In this document: piece after piece, positions 1 to 7,078 of the stretch
Position numbering within the stretch: position 1 is the first letter of the stretch
Layout: every line of letters begins with the position of its first letter
NCBI GenBank assembly: GCA_905210885.1
Contig: CAJLYO010000003.1
Location: 1 to 21,960, forward strand
Length of the DNA: 21,960 nucleotides
DNA from: an uncultured Eubacteriales bacterium
GTDB lineage: Bacteria; Bacillota; Clostridia; Monoglobales; Firm-18
Direction of reading: 5' to 3'
The notes under the pieces: generated by a model
What the model was told of the DNA's origin: nothing
The model's database searches: none
The model's input: only the letters and a program-made list of their open reading frames with translations
Position numbers and translations under genes: made by a program

Positions 1-49
1 TATCCTCCGGACTGTCGGGTGTTTGAATTTTTTTCTTGCTTTCAGCCAT
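1..49 (-). CDS. Start of an unidentified protein (partial, runs off window)
   Basis: An ATG at 49 opens a frame reading MAESKKKIQTPDSPED up to the window edge. A strong GGAGG lies 8 nt upstream, and the frame overlaps the end of pncC by 8 nt, which suggests translational coupling at the end of the thiI-pncC run. Only 16 residues are visible; they are polar and lysine-rich and not diagnostic. recA often follows cinA-type genes, but these residues do not look like a RecA N-terminus, so no function is assigned. Confidence 0.6.
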   Translation of the reverse strand, partial: MAESKKKIQTPDSPED

Positions 50-527
50 TTTTAATACCTCCGTTTTCCTCAATATAACCGCGCACCATGGAAAGCGCTT
101 TTTCCACCGCCTTGCGCCGCACCTCGTCACGGTTTCCGTCAAATATATTTTTCGTAACAACCTCGTTAACGCTTATGTACACAAGCCCTACCGGCTTTTC
201 AGCCGTTCCGCCGCCGGGGCCGGCAATACCCGTTATGCCCACGCCGATATCGGCGCAGTTTGCCTTTTTCACGCCGTCAGACATTTGGAGGGCTGTGTCT
301 TCGCTTACAGCACCGTATTTTTTCAGTGTTTCCTCCGACACGCCGAGGTATTTCATTTTTGCCTCGTTTGAATATGTCACGATGCCGGCATTTAACACCT
401 CGGAACAGCCGGGAACACCGGTCAGCGCCGCGCACAGCATACCGCCGGTGCAGCTTTCCGCCGCGGAAATTGTCATTTTGTTTTTAATAAGAAGCGATAC
501 AACCGCCTTAGCGTCTTCTGACAACAA
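42..527 (-). CDS. pncC: Nicotinamide-nucleotide amidohydrolase, CinA C-terminal domain family
   Basis: Stand-alone CinA C-terminal domain protein of about 161 residues, the usual length for PncC. This family deamidates nicotinamide mononucleotide to nicotinate mononucleotide in the cytosolic pyridine nucleotide salvage cycle. The family motifs are visible: AAESCTGG near the N-terminus carries the conserved serine, and TGIAGPGGGTAEKPVGLVYI lies in the second half. The N-terminal molybdopterin-binding-like domain of full-length CinA is absent. The start is a TTG. The frame also permits a TTG at 536, but there the GAGGGAG ribosome-binding site would touch the start codon; the TTG at 527 gives a 9-nt spacing and is preferred. 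Either start overlaps the 3' end of thiI, so the two are probably translationally coupled. Confidence 0.88.
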   Translation of the reverse strand: MLSEDAKAVVSLLIKNKMTISAAESCTGGMLCAALTGVPGCSEVLNAGIVTYSNEAKMKYLGVSEETLKKYGAVSEDTALQMSDGVKKANCADIGVGITGIAGPGGGTAEKPVGLVYISVNEVVTKNIFDGNRDEVRRKAVEKALSMVRGYIEENGGIKNG

Positions 528-1674
528 CTGTTTCAACTCCCTCTATTGCCCTTGAAAGCATGGGCTGTAAATCCAGAAGTCCTTCGCTTTTTTTAATCTT
601 TTCAAGCACCGGCTTTGTGTTGGGGTGCTTGGGCGTAAACACGGTACAGCAGTCCTCGTATGGCAGAATGGACGTTTCAAATGTGCCGATTTTACGGGCA
701 ATTGTTATAATTTCGTCCTTATCCATGCCGATAACCGGACGGAACACCGGAAGTTCCGACGCGTCATCAGTAACGGACAGCGCCTGGATTGTCTGCGACG
801 CAACCTGACCTATGCTCTCGCCGGTAACAAGCGCCAGCGAACCGTTTTTCTTTGCCACCGCGTTTGCTATATACATCATAATTCGGCGCATAATAATTGT
901 CATTTGCTCCTTGGGGCATTTTTCGTTTATTGCAAGCTGGATTTCGGTAAAAGGAACGATATGAACGTTAATTCTGCCGCAGTAGCCTGCCAAAAGCTGT
1001 GCCAAATCAAGCACTTTCTGTTTTGCGCGCTCGCTTGTATACGGATAGCTGTAAAAGTGAACCGCGTCAAGCTCCACACCGCGCTTTGCCACCATGTAAC
1101 CGGCAACGGGGCTGTCGATTCCGCCGGACAAAAGCAGGGTTGCCCTGCCGTTTGTGCCCACAGGCATGCCACCCACTCCGGGAATTTTTGAGGTGTAAAT
1201 GTACGCGGCAAAGTCGCGCACCTCTACCATTACAAGTATATCGGGATTATGGACGTCAACGGTAAGATGCGGATTTTCGTCCAGTATCGCACCGCCCACC
1301 TCCATGCATATTTCGGGTGATTTATAGGGAAAACGCTTGTCCGCGCGCTTTGCCTCCACCTTAAAGGTTTTGCCCGGCTCGGACTTTATCATCCGGGCGG
1401 CAAGGGCGCCTATTTTGTCAAGCTCCTTCGGGACGGTCTGTGCAACCGCAACGGACACAATGCCGAAAACTTTTGAAAGCTTTACCGCAAGCTCGTCCAT
1501 ATCCACGCTGTCGTCTTTAGGTTCAACGTACACGGTGGCCTGAGCCTTCCATATCTTTATATTTTCATTGCCGGCACAGCGCTTAAGATTTCTGACCAGC
1601 GCGTCCTCAAACAGCGGTCTGTTTAAGCCTTTTAATATAATTTCGCCGTACTTTAACAGCAAAACCTTGTTCAT
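508..1674 (-). CDS. thiI: tRNA 4-thiouridine synthase ThiI (short form, no rhodanese domain)
   Basis: 388 residues. The N-terminal ferredoxin-like/THUMP part covers roughly residues 1-165, and the PP-loop ATP pyrophosphatase follows with SGGIDSP at 183-189. ThiI adenylates uridine 8 of tRNA and transfers sulfur to it; in some bacteria it also supplies sulfur for thiamine thiazole. The protein ends soon after the PP-loop domain and lacks the C-terminal rhodanese domain of the enterobacterial enzyme, as in Bacillus, where a dedicated cysteine desulfurase (NifZ) provides persulfide directly. That fits the cysteine desulfurase gene just upstream, whose stop overlaps this start by 4 bp (ATGA). Cys342 and Cys343 in YEDCCTVFTPKHP correspond to the conserved cysteine region before the missing domain and may serve in sulfur transfer. 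Assignment is firm; thiamine involvement is not shown here. Confidence 0.95.
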   Translation of the reverse strand: MNKVLLLKYGEIILKGLNRPLFEDALVRNLKRCAGNENIKIWKAQATVYVEPKDDSVDMDELAVKLSKVFGIVSVAVAQTVPKELDKIGALAARMIKSEPGKTFKVEAKRADKRFPYKSPEICMEVGGAILDENPHLTVDVHNPDILVMVEVRDFAAYIYTSKIPGVGGMPVGTNGRATLLLSGGIDSPVAGYMVAKRGVELDAVHFYSYPYTSERAKQKVLDLAQLLAGYCGRINVHIVPFTEIQLAINEKCPKEQMTIIMRRIMMYIANAVAKKNGSLALVTGESIGQVASQTIQALSVTDDASELPVFRPVIGMDKDEIITIARKIGTFETSILPYEDCCTVFTPKHPNTKPVLEKIKKSEGLLDLQPMLSRAIEGVETVVVRRR

Positions 1675-2798
1675 TTATAACTCCTCCTGACGGATTTATT
1701 CGCCTCTGCCGCCTCGGCAAGCTTTTCGCAGAAATATTTTGCCTCGTCCATGGTGTTTTCATTGCAAAAGCTTAGGCGAAGGCTGCTTTCCACAACGCTT
1801 TTTTCAAGTCCCATTGCGGTTAAAACATGGCTGAGCTGAGGTCTGTTTGACGAGCACGCCGAGCCTGACGAAACGTAAATTCCCTGCTGCTCCATAAGAT
1901 GCAGCAGCGTTTCGGACTTAAAGCCGGGGACGGATAAATTCAGTATATACGCACTTCCGCCCACGCTGTTAATGCGGCAGCCGTCTATGTTTTTTGTTAC
2001 GTTTTGTGCAATATAGTCCTTTATTTCGGACGTAAGAGTCGGTTTGTAGCTTTTTATCGCGGCGGAAAACGCGGCAATCGCCGGAACAGCCTCCGTTCCG
2101 TTTCTCAAGCCCTTTTCCTGACCGCCGCCCAGTATAACCGGGTCGACCTTTATGCCCTTTTTTATATATACCGCTCCGCAGCCTTTTATTCCGTGGATTT
2201 TGTGAGCAGAAACGGATATTATGTCAACCGATTTTGAGTTAAGCGGAACCTTGCAAAACCCCTGCACATCGTCCGTATGGACAATTGCCGCCGGATTTGC
2301 CCGCTTTACGATTGCGCTGATTTCGTCAATGGGCTGAATTGCGCCGGTTTCGTTATTTACGTGCATAACGCTTACAAAGCAGGTGTTTTCATCGGCATAC
2401 TCCCTAAGCCGGTCCAAATTTACAACTCCGTTTTTGTCGCAGTCCAGGTATTTTACGCAAAAACCCAGGTTCTCCAAATACGAAAAACACTCCAGCACCG
2501 ATTTATGCTCGATTTTGGAGGTGATGACAGTTCCTTTTTTACGCATAGCGCCGCACACGCCGGCTATCGCCAGATTGTTGCTTTCGGTGCCGCCGGAGGT
2601 GAAATACACGCATGACGGGTCAACCTTAAGCTTTTGTGCCGCGGTTTCTCTTGCTTCTTTTATTATGTTTTCGGCATTTAAACCAAGCCTGTGCAGTGAC
2701 GAGGGATTGCCGTAATTCACCGTAAGAGTATCGGTAACCGCGTCAACCGCCGCCTTGCACGGCTTTGTCGTGGCGCTGTTGTCAAAATAAACTTCCAT
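1671..2798 (-). CDS. Cysteine desulfurase (NifS/IscS family), likely sulfur donor to ThiI
   Basis: PLP-dependent aminotransferase class V enzyme of 375 residues, normal for the family. It converts cysteine to alanine and leaves a persulfide on the enzyme. Visible motifs are the N-terminal YFDNSATT, SGGTESNN, HTDDVQ, the PLP lysine in SAHKIHG (Lys200) and the persulfide cysteine in SSGSACSS (Cys315). The frame is open further upstream to 2987, but that extension runs through luxS and the palindromic spacer. The ATG at 2798 matches the family N-terminus and has AAAGG about 10 nt upstream. The 4-bp overlap with thiI implies that the pair works together, as nifZ-thiI does in Bacillus subtilis. 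A housekeeping Fe-S role (IscS/SufS) cannot be excluded, so no symbol is given. Confidence 0.93.
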   Translation of the reverse strand: MEVYFDNSATTKPCKAAVDAVTDTLTVNYGNPSSLHRLGLNAENIIKEARETAAQKLKVDPSCVYFTSGGTESNNLAIAGVCGAMRKKGTVITSKIEHKSVLECFSYLENLGFCVKYLDCDKNGVVNLDRLREYADENTCFVSVMHVNNETGAIQPIDEISAIVKRANPAAIVHTDDVQGFCKVPLNSKSVDIISVSAHKIHGIKGCGAVYIKKGIKVDPVILGGGQEKGLRNGTEAVPAIAAFSAAIKSYKPTLTSEIKDYIAQNVTKNIDGCRINSVGGSAYILNLSVPGFKSETLLHLMEQQGIYVSSGSACSSNRPQLSHVLTAMGLEKSVVESSLRLSFCNENTMDEAKYFCEKLAEAAEANKSVRRSYK

Positions 2799-2845
2799 TT
2801 TTTCATAGCCTTTCTGACTTGGAGTAAGGGAAACAGCGCGGATAC

Positions 2846-2874
2846 CGTTTCGGGCGGCAGGTTGCCGCCCTACG
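2846..2874 (-). repeat. Small palindromic repeat, family 1, copy A
   Basis: The luxS to desulfurase gap (2799-2919) contains an 8-bp perfect stem GGGCGGCA/TGCCGCCC with a 3-nt loop (2852-2870). On the minus strand it is preceded by CGTA and followed by GAAACG. The same layout, with a different but still perfectly paired stem, recurs at 21648-21674. There is no T-tract, so it does not look like an intrinsic terminator. In the transcript it would form a stable hairpin between the two genes. The rest of this 121-bp gap shows no clear promoter. Confidence 0.6.
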
Positions 2875-2919
2875 GAAAAACGCAACATTCGTGCTGTCCG
2901 CGCAGTCCGGTATAAAAAA

Positions 2920-3369
2920 TCAACCGTATATTTTATCCGAAAAACCGGCTTTAAGCGCGGCGTCCGCATAAGAAACCGCCTTTTCAAGGCTGTGCAGCTT
3001 ATAATTTCCGCACTGCACGGGATTTTGCGCCGGGATTTCCGTGGTGGTAAGAACCCGTGACAGGGTTTTGTTTAACATATCTATAATATCGCAAACCTCA
3101 GGCTCGCCCCACACCGTCATATAAAACCCGGTGCGGCAGCCCATCGGCGATAAGTCTATAATATCATCGCTGTAATCGCGCATATAAACCGCCATCAGAT
3201 GCTCAAGGGTGTGGATTCCGTCACTTTCCATTTCGGAAACGTTGGGTTGAGTAAAACGGATATCGAATTTAGTAACCTTATCGCCGTTTTTGCCCGTCTG
3301 AACACAGCACTTGCGCACAAAAGGCGCCTTTACTTTAGTATGGTCAAGCTCAAAGCTTTCAACCTTCAT
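2920..3369 (-). CDS. luxS: S-ribosylhomocysteine lyase LuxS
   Basis: 149 residues, slightly shorter than the usual 155-160. LuxS cleaves S-ribosylhomocysteine to homocysteine and the AI-2 precursor DPD in the activated methyl cycle. The metal ligands are visible as His53 and His57 in HTLEH and Cys120 in NPVQCGNY. The catalytic cysteine is Cys78 in SPMGCRTGFY. The start ATG overlaps the stop of the HAD gene by one base (TAATG), so translation is probably coupled. No pfs (SAH nucleosidase) gene lies nearby. Downstream is a cysteine desulfurase, so two sulfur-metabolism enzymes adjoin, though the palindromic spacer between them may separate their expression. Confidence 0.97.
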   Translation of the reverse strand: MKVESFELDHTKVKAPFVRKCCVQTGKNGDKVTKFDIRFTQPNVSEMESDGIHTLEHLMAVYMRDYSDDIIDLSPMGCRTGFYMTVWGEPEVCDIIDMLNKTLSRVLTTTEIPAQNPVQCGNYKLHSLEKAVSYADAALKAGFSDKIYG

Positions 3370-4040
3370 TACAGCATTGCCTCCATTCTTTCAACAAGAG
3401 GTACGATCTCCGACGGCTTTGAGATTATAAACTGTGCGCCGTTTTCCAGAAGCTCCGCCTCATCGCGGAAACCCCACAAAACGCCAACAGTGTTAACCTC
3501 TGCGCGGCTGCCCACGGTCATGTCCACCTTTGTGTCCCCAAAATAGGCGCACTCGCGGTAAGAAATGCCGAAGTCAACCAGCATTTTCATAAGCATTGCC
3601 GGTGCGGGCTTAAGGGGAACATCGGGTCTGCCGCCCTCTAAGCTGTCAAACTCAATATTCGGAAAAAGCTGTTTTACAACGCCCTTTGCAATTTCATGAG
3701 GCTTATTTGTCACAACGCCGATTTTCATGCCCTTTGCCTTAAGAGCAGCCAAGGCCTCCGCAACGCCGTCATACGCCTTTGTCAGATACATAACGTCTGC
3801 GCTGTACATGTCGTCATAGCGCTTTGCAACCTTGTCAAAAAGGTCACGGTCGGTACAGCCGATTTCCGCAAACATATTCTCGATAAGCTTTATATAGCCT
3901 GTACCAACGAGGTATTTATAGCGTTCCTTCTCTATTTCGGGCAGTCCGAAGTCGGAAAGCGCCTTGTTTCCGTAATATGAAATTGTGTCGAGTGTATTGG
4001 ACAGGGTGCCGTCCAAATCAAAAATACATGCCTTAATCAT
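3369..4040 (-). CDS. HAD-superfamily phosphatase, phosphoglycolate phosphatase-like
   Basis: 223 residues with a typical Gph/PGM-like HAD fold. The nucleophile motif is DLDGT at the N-terminus (Asp8, Asp10). The helical cap follows, then motif II in VVTNKP, a lysine in PLKPAPAML and the metal-binding motif IV YFGDTKVDM. Family members dephosphorylate small sugar phosphates or phosphoglycolate; the substrate cannot be read from sequence. AGGAG sits 8 nt before the ATG. The gene follows proS by 18 bp and touches luxS, so it is probably transcribed from the proS promoter. A pyrophosphatase (PpaX-like) or mutase role is an alternative. Confidence 0.85.
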   Translation of the reverse strand: MIKACIFDLDGTLSNTLDTISYYGNKALSDFGLPEIEKERYKYLVGTGYIKLIENMFAEIGCTDRDLFDKVAKRYDDMYSADVMYLTKAYDGVAEALAALKAKGMKIGVVTNKPHEIAKGVVKQLFPNIEFDSLEGGRPDVPLKPAPAMLMKMLVDFGISYRECAYFGDTKVDMTVGSRAEVNTVGVLWGFRDEAELLENGAQFIISKPSEIVPLVERMEAML

Positions 4041-4058
4041 TTGTTTTTCTCCTATTGC

Positions 4059-5495
4059 TTAGTACGCTTTGCCCCAGTAAACCATGGTTTTTGCCGGTTT
4101 GCCGCAGCAAACGCATTTATCCGAAACGTGCTCCTGTTCAAAGGGCATACATCTTGACGAAAGTCCTGCCTCGTCCTTTATTTTTTCCTCGCAGGCAAGG
4201 TCGCCGCACCACATAGCTTTTATAAAGCCTGTGTGCTCATCGGAAATCTTCTTCATTTCGTCAAAGTCATGCGCCGTGTAAATTCTCGACTCGCGGAGCT
4301 GTTTTGCACGCTCGTACATATCATGCTGAATTGTCTTTAACAGTTCTTCTGTTTCCGAAGAAATATTGTCAAGAGAAACGGTAATTTTCTCGTTATTATC
4401 ACGGCGTACAAGCACAGCCTGGTTGTTTTCAAGGTCACGGGGACCTATTTCAACGCGCACCGGAATACCCTTCATTTCGTACTCGCTGAACTTCCAGCCG
4501 GGTGACTTGTCGCTGTCATCGAACTTAACCGTAAATTTCCCCTTAAGGCTGTCTGCAACAGCAGCCGCTTTTTCCAAAACGCCGGGTTTGTTTGCGGCAA
4601 CGGGGATAACGACAACCTGTATGGGGGCAATATTCGGCGGCAAAACAAGACCGTTGTTGTCGCCGTGAATCATAATTATTGCGCCGATTATACGGGTTGA
4701 CATACCCCATGAGGTCTGATGAACATACTGAAGCTCGTTATTTTTATCTGTATACTGAATACCGAAGGCACGTGCAAAGCCATCGCCGAAGTAGTGTGAT
4801 GTGCCTGACTGAAGCGCCTTGCCGTCGTGCATCATACTTTCAATTGTGTAGGTCTGCTCTGCGCCGGCAAACTTCTCCTTTTCCGTTTTCTGTCCCTTAA
4901 TTACCGGGATTGCAAGGGTTTCCTCGCAAAAGTCCGCATACACGTTTAACATACGCTGAGTTTCCTCAACGGCTTCTTCCTTTGTAGCATGGGCGGTGGG
5001 ACCCTCCTGCCACAAAAATTCAACGGAGCGCAGAAAAGGTCTTGTTGTTTTTTCCCATCTTACAACGCTGCACCACTGATTATAAAGCTTGGGCAGATCG
5101 CGGTAAGAATGGATTATGTCAGCGTAATGGGAACAGAAAAGCGTCTCTGAAGTAGGACGGACGCACATGCGCTCCTGAAGCTTTTCGTTTCCGCCGTGGG
5201 TTACCCACGCAACCTCGGGGGCAAAACCCTCAACGTGGTCCTTCTCCTTCTGGAGCAGGCTCTCGGGAATAAACATTGGCATGTAAACGTTTTCGTGACC
5301 CGTGTCTTTAAAACGCTTGTTTAAGCCGTTTTGTATATTCTCCCATATTGCATAGCCGTAAGGGCGTATAACCATACAGCCTCTTACGCCCGAATAGTCG
5401 ATAAGGTCGGCTTTTTTTACAATATCGGTATACCATTTTGCAAAATCCACGTCCATTGACGTTATATCTTCAACGAATTTCTTCTGTTCCTTCAA
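4059..5495 (-). CDS. proS: Prolyl-tRNA synthetase, short type-3 (archaeal/eukaryote-like) form
   Basis: 478 residues. This class II synthetase charges tRNA-Pro. It is the short ProRS form without the editing insertion of the long bacterial type. Visible features are RPTSET at 113-118, the motif 2 region around FLRSVEFLWQEGPTAHA, motif 3 SWGMSTR at 262-268, an anticodon-binding domain, and a C-terminal zinc-type domain rich in cysteines (430, 435, 449, 461, 463, 464) ending in YWGKAY. The start is a TTG: AAAGGGG lies 9 nt upstream, and the only nearby upstream ATG runs straight into TGA. The conserved N-terminus FVEDITSMD..FAKWY confirms it. Its own promoter lies at 5530-5558. The short leader leaves no room for a T-box. 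Confidence 0.96.
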   Translation of the reverse strand: MKEQKKFVEDITSMDVDFAKWYTDIVKKADLIDYSGVRGCMVIRPYGYAIWENIQNGLNKRFKDTGHENVYMPMFIPESLLQKEKDHVEGFAPEVAWVTHGGNEKLQERMCVRPTSETLFCSHYADIIHSYRDLPKLYNQWCSVVRWEKTTRPFLRSVEFLWQEGPTAHATKEEAVEETQRMLNVYADFCEETLAIPVIKGQKTEKEKFAGAEQTYTIESMMHDGKALQSGTSHYFGDGFARAFGIQYTDKNNELQYVHQTSWGMSTRIIGAIIMIHGDNNGLVLPPNIAPIQVVVIPVAANKPGVLEKAAAVADSLKGKFTVKFDDSDKSPGWKFSEYEMKGIPVRVEIGPRDLENNQAVLVRRDNNEKITVSLDNISSETEELLKTIQHDMYERAKQLRESRIYTAHDFDEMKKISDEHTGFIKAMWCGDLACEEKIKDEAGLSSRCMPFEQEHVSDKCVCCGKPAKTMVYWGKAY

Positions 5496-5529
5496 AAGTC
5501 ACATCCCCTTTATATTTCTTAACCTATTT

Positions 5530-5558
5530 ATTTTATAATATTTATCATTTTATGTCAA
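5530..5558 (-). promoter_or_regulatory. Sigma-A-type promoter of proS
   Basis: On the minus strand TTGACA (5553-5558) and TAAAAT (5530-5535) are separated by exactly 17 bp. The predicted transcript has a leader of only about 28 nt before the TTG start of proS. It probably also drives the HAD phosphatase and luxS, which follow without a visible terminator. Confidence 0.82.
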
Positions 5559-5581
5559 GTATTTGTAGTAAATTGTACGTA

Positions 5582-5604
5582 AAATGCGATATATCGTAAC
5601 ATTT
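5582..5604. repeat. Dyad symmetry upstream of the proS promoter
   Basis: A perfect 10-bp palindrome CGATATATCG (5587-5596) is enclosed by AAATG and CATTT arms, with 3 extra bases (TAA) on one side. It lies between the end of the lipoprotein gene and the proS -35 box. There is no T-tract, so it does not look like a terminator. It could be an operator or an RNA hairpin after the upstream gene; the sequence does not decide. Confidence 0.35.
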
Positions 5605-5614
5605 GCGCAGCCAT

Positions 5615-7078
5615 TTACACAAGCTTCCACAAATGAATATCGTTATAAATATTATTAACCGTAGGCGCAAGCCCGCCGGTAATATTTTCATTATAAAGCA
5701 AAACTCCCATATCGAAAAACAGCGGTATAACGATGAGTTCCTCATTAATACTAGTCTGAAGTTTTGCAAAATGCCGCGCGCGCTCCTCGTCAACCCCTGC
5801 CGACTGCAAAGCGGCAATCTCCTCGGCGGCACGTACGCTGCCCTCCGTTACGGCGGCAGGAATCAGATCCGGCGGATAGTTTGTTTCGCACACCGCAATA
5901 TCGTAGTCCCCGGCGCCGTACGCAGCAGTAAAATTATCCCAGTCAAGGGTAACAATCTGCGCGTCAATTCCGCAGGCTCCGAGAAACCCCCTTATCATGG
6001 CGGCAGTATTCGCCTTTATTTCGCTGTCGGAATTTACGATAAGCTTAAGGGAAAAGCCCTCCGTCACATACTCCCTCGCCTTTTCCGGATTATACACGGT
6101 CACGGCGGAGTCACGGCTGTAAAACTTCCACTTGGGGTTCATTATGGTATCCGCCGCAACGCCGTGGGACAAAAGAGCCTTGTCGCAAAGCGCCTTTTTA
6201 TCTATTGCACGCGCAATCGCGCGGCGCGTTTCGTAGTCCGAAAGCCTTTCGGAAGCCGGGTTCAGCTTAAGATAAAAAAAGTCCCCGGTAGTGTATTCCG
6301 CACCGCGGTCGGAGGCGGAGGGGTAGTTGCTCCAGTCCTTTATGCTTGCCGGCACAACGTCGATAACCTTTGAATTAAAGGCATAAACCGACGTTTCCTT
6401 ATCCGGAAGCATTGTGGCGGTAACCGTTTTTATGGAAGGCTTGCCGCCCCACCATTTTTCGTTTGCCTCAAACTTCAGACACTTGTTTTCAGTGCCGGTA
6501 TACTTAAAGCAGCCTGTGCCGGTCATGGGAAAATTCTTTTTTACCATGCACTGCTCCTTTTTCACAATGGGAAATTCAAGCAAATCCGCAAACCCGGACT
6601 GAGGCGAATTGAGATAAAATTTAACCGTATCGCCGCCGTGCGCCTCCACCTTTTTAACATTTGAAAGATTATAGGCGTAAACGCTGTCGGGGTTGTCCAT
6701 TATTACTTCACAGGTTTTAACAACGTCCGCCGAACCGAACTTTGTTCCGTCATGCCAGTACACATCATCGCGCAAAGGCACGGTCCACTCAAGACCGTCT
6801 TCCGAAATAAAATACCCCCGTGCAAGAACGGTGACCGCCGAGCGGTCGTCCGCCGCCTTCATTAAAGGCTCAAAGCATATCCACGAAAGGTACATATTCG
6901 CTTTATTAACCGCAAACAGCGGATTGTAAGTTTCCGCACTGTAGCAGTAAATGTCAAGATTGCCTCCCGACATGGCGGCGGTTTCCGTTATGCCGCCCAC
7001 GGAGGTTCCGGTGCTTTTACAGCCGCAAAGCAGCGCAAAAGCGGTAAAAGCCGCAAAAAGCCTAATTATTCTTTTCAT
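5615..7078 (-). CDS. Family-5 (peptide/nickel type) ABC substrate-binding lipoprotein, orphan
   Basis: 487 residues, resembling extracellular solute-binding family 5 (OppA/DppA-like). The N-terminus is a lipoprotein signal: positive MKRIIR, a hydrophobic stretch, then LLCGC with the likely lipidated Cys20. The family-like order follows: a YNPLF segment, then EDGLEWTVPLRDDVYWHDG, then later conserved blocks around the YETRRAIARAIDKKALC region. The ATG at 7078 is preferred over an upstream GTG at 7096 because GAGGA lies about 11 nt before it and it starts the signal peptide. It overlaps the end of gpsA by 17 bp. No permease or ATPase genes are adjacent, so it must work with a transporter encoded elsewhere or act as a sensor. 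The ligand is unknown. Confidence 0.87.
   Translation of the reverse strand: MKRIIRLFAAFTAFALLCGCKSTGTSVGGITETAAMSGGNLDIYCYSAETYNPLFAVNKANMYLSWICFEPLMKAADDRSAVTVLARGYFISEDGLEWTVPLRDDVYWHDGTKFGSADVVKTCEVIMDNPDSVYAYNLSNVKKVEAHGGDTVKFYLNSPQSGFADLLEFPIVKKEQCMVKKNFPMTGTGCFKYTGTENKCLKFEANEKWWGGKPSIKTVTATMLPDKETSVYAFNSKVIDVVPASIKDWSNYPSASDRGAEYTTGDFFYLKLNPASERLSDYETRRAIARAIDKKALCDKALLSHGVAADTIMNPKWKFYSRDSAVTVYNPEKAREYVTEGFSLKLIVNSDSEIKANTAAMIRGFLGACGIDAQIVTLDWDNFTAAYGAGDYDIAVCETNYPPDLIPAAVTEGSVRAAEEIAALQSAGVDEERARHFAKLQTSINEELIVIPLFFDMGVLLYNENITGGLAPTVNNIYNDIHLWKLV

Noticed and set aside
36..1265. Plus-strand open frames opposite pncC and thiI, and similar ones along the window
   Set aside because: They mirror well-conserved minus-strand genes, lack ribosome-binding sites and show no recognisable domains.
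508..1674. ThiI truncated at the C-terminus
   Set aside because: Absence of the rhodanese domain is the normal Gram-positive form, and the gene has a clean stop overlapping the next gene.
2799..2987. N-terminal extension of the cysteine desulfurase (start at 2987)
   Set aside because: The extension overlaps luxS and translates the palindromic spacer; the conserved N-terminus YFDNSATT begins right after the ATG at 2798.
5496..5614. T-box riboswitch before proS
   Set aside because: The promoter leaves a leader of only about 28 nt, and there is no T-box consensus or terminator in it.
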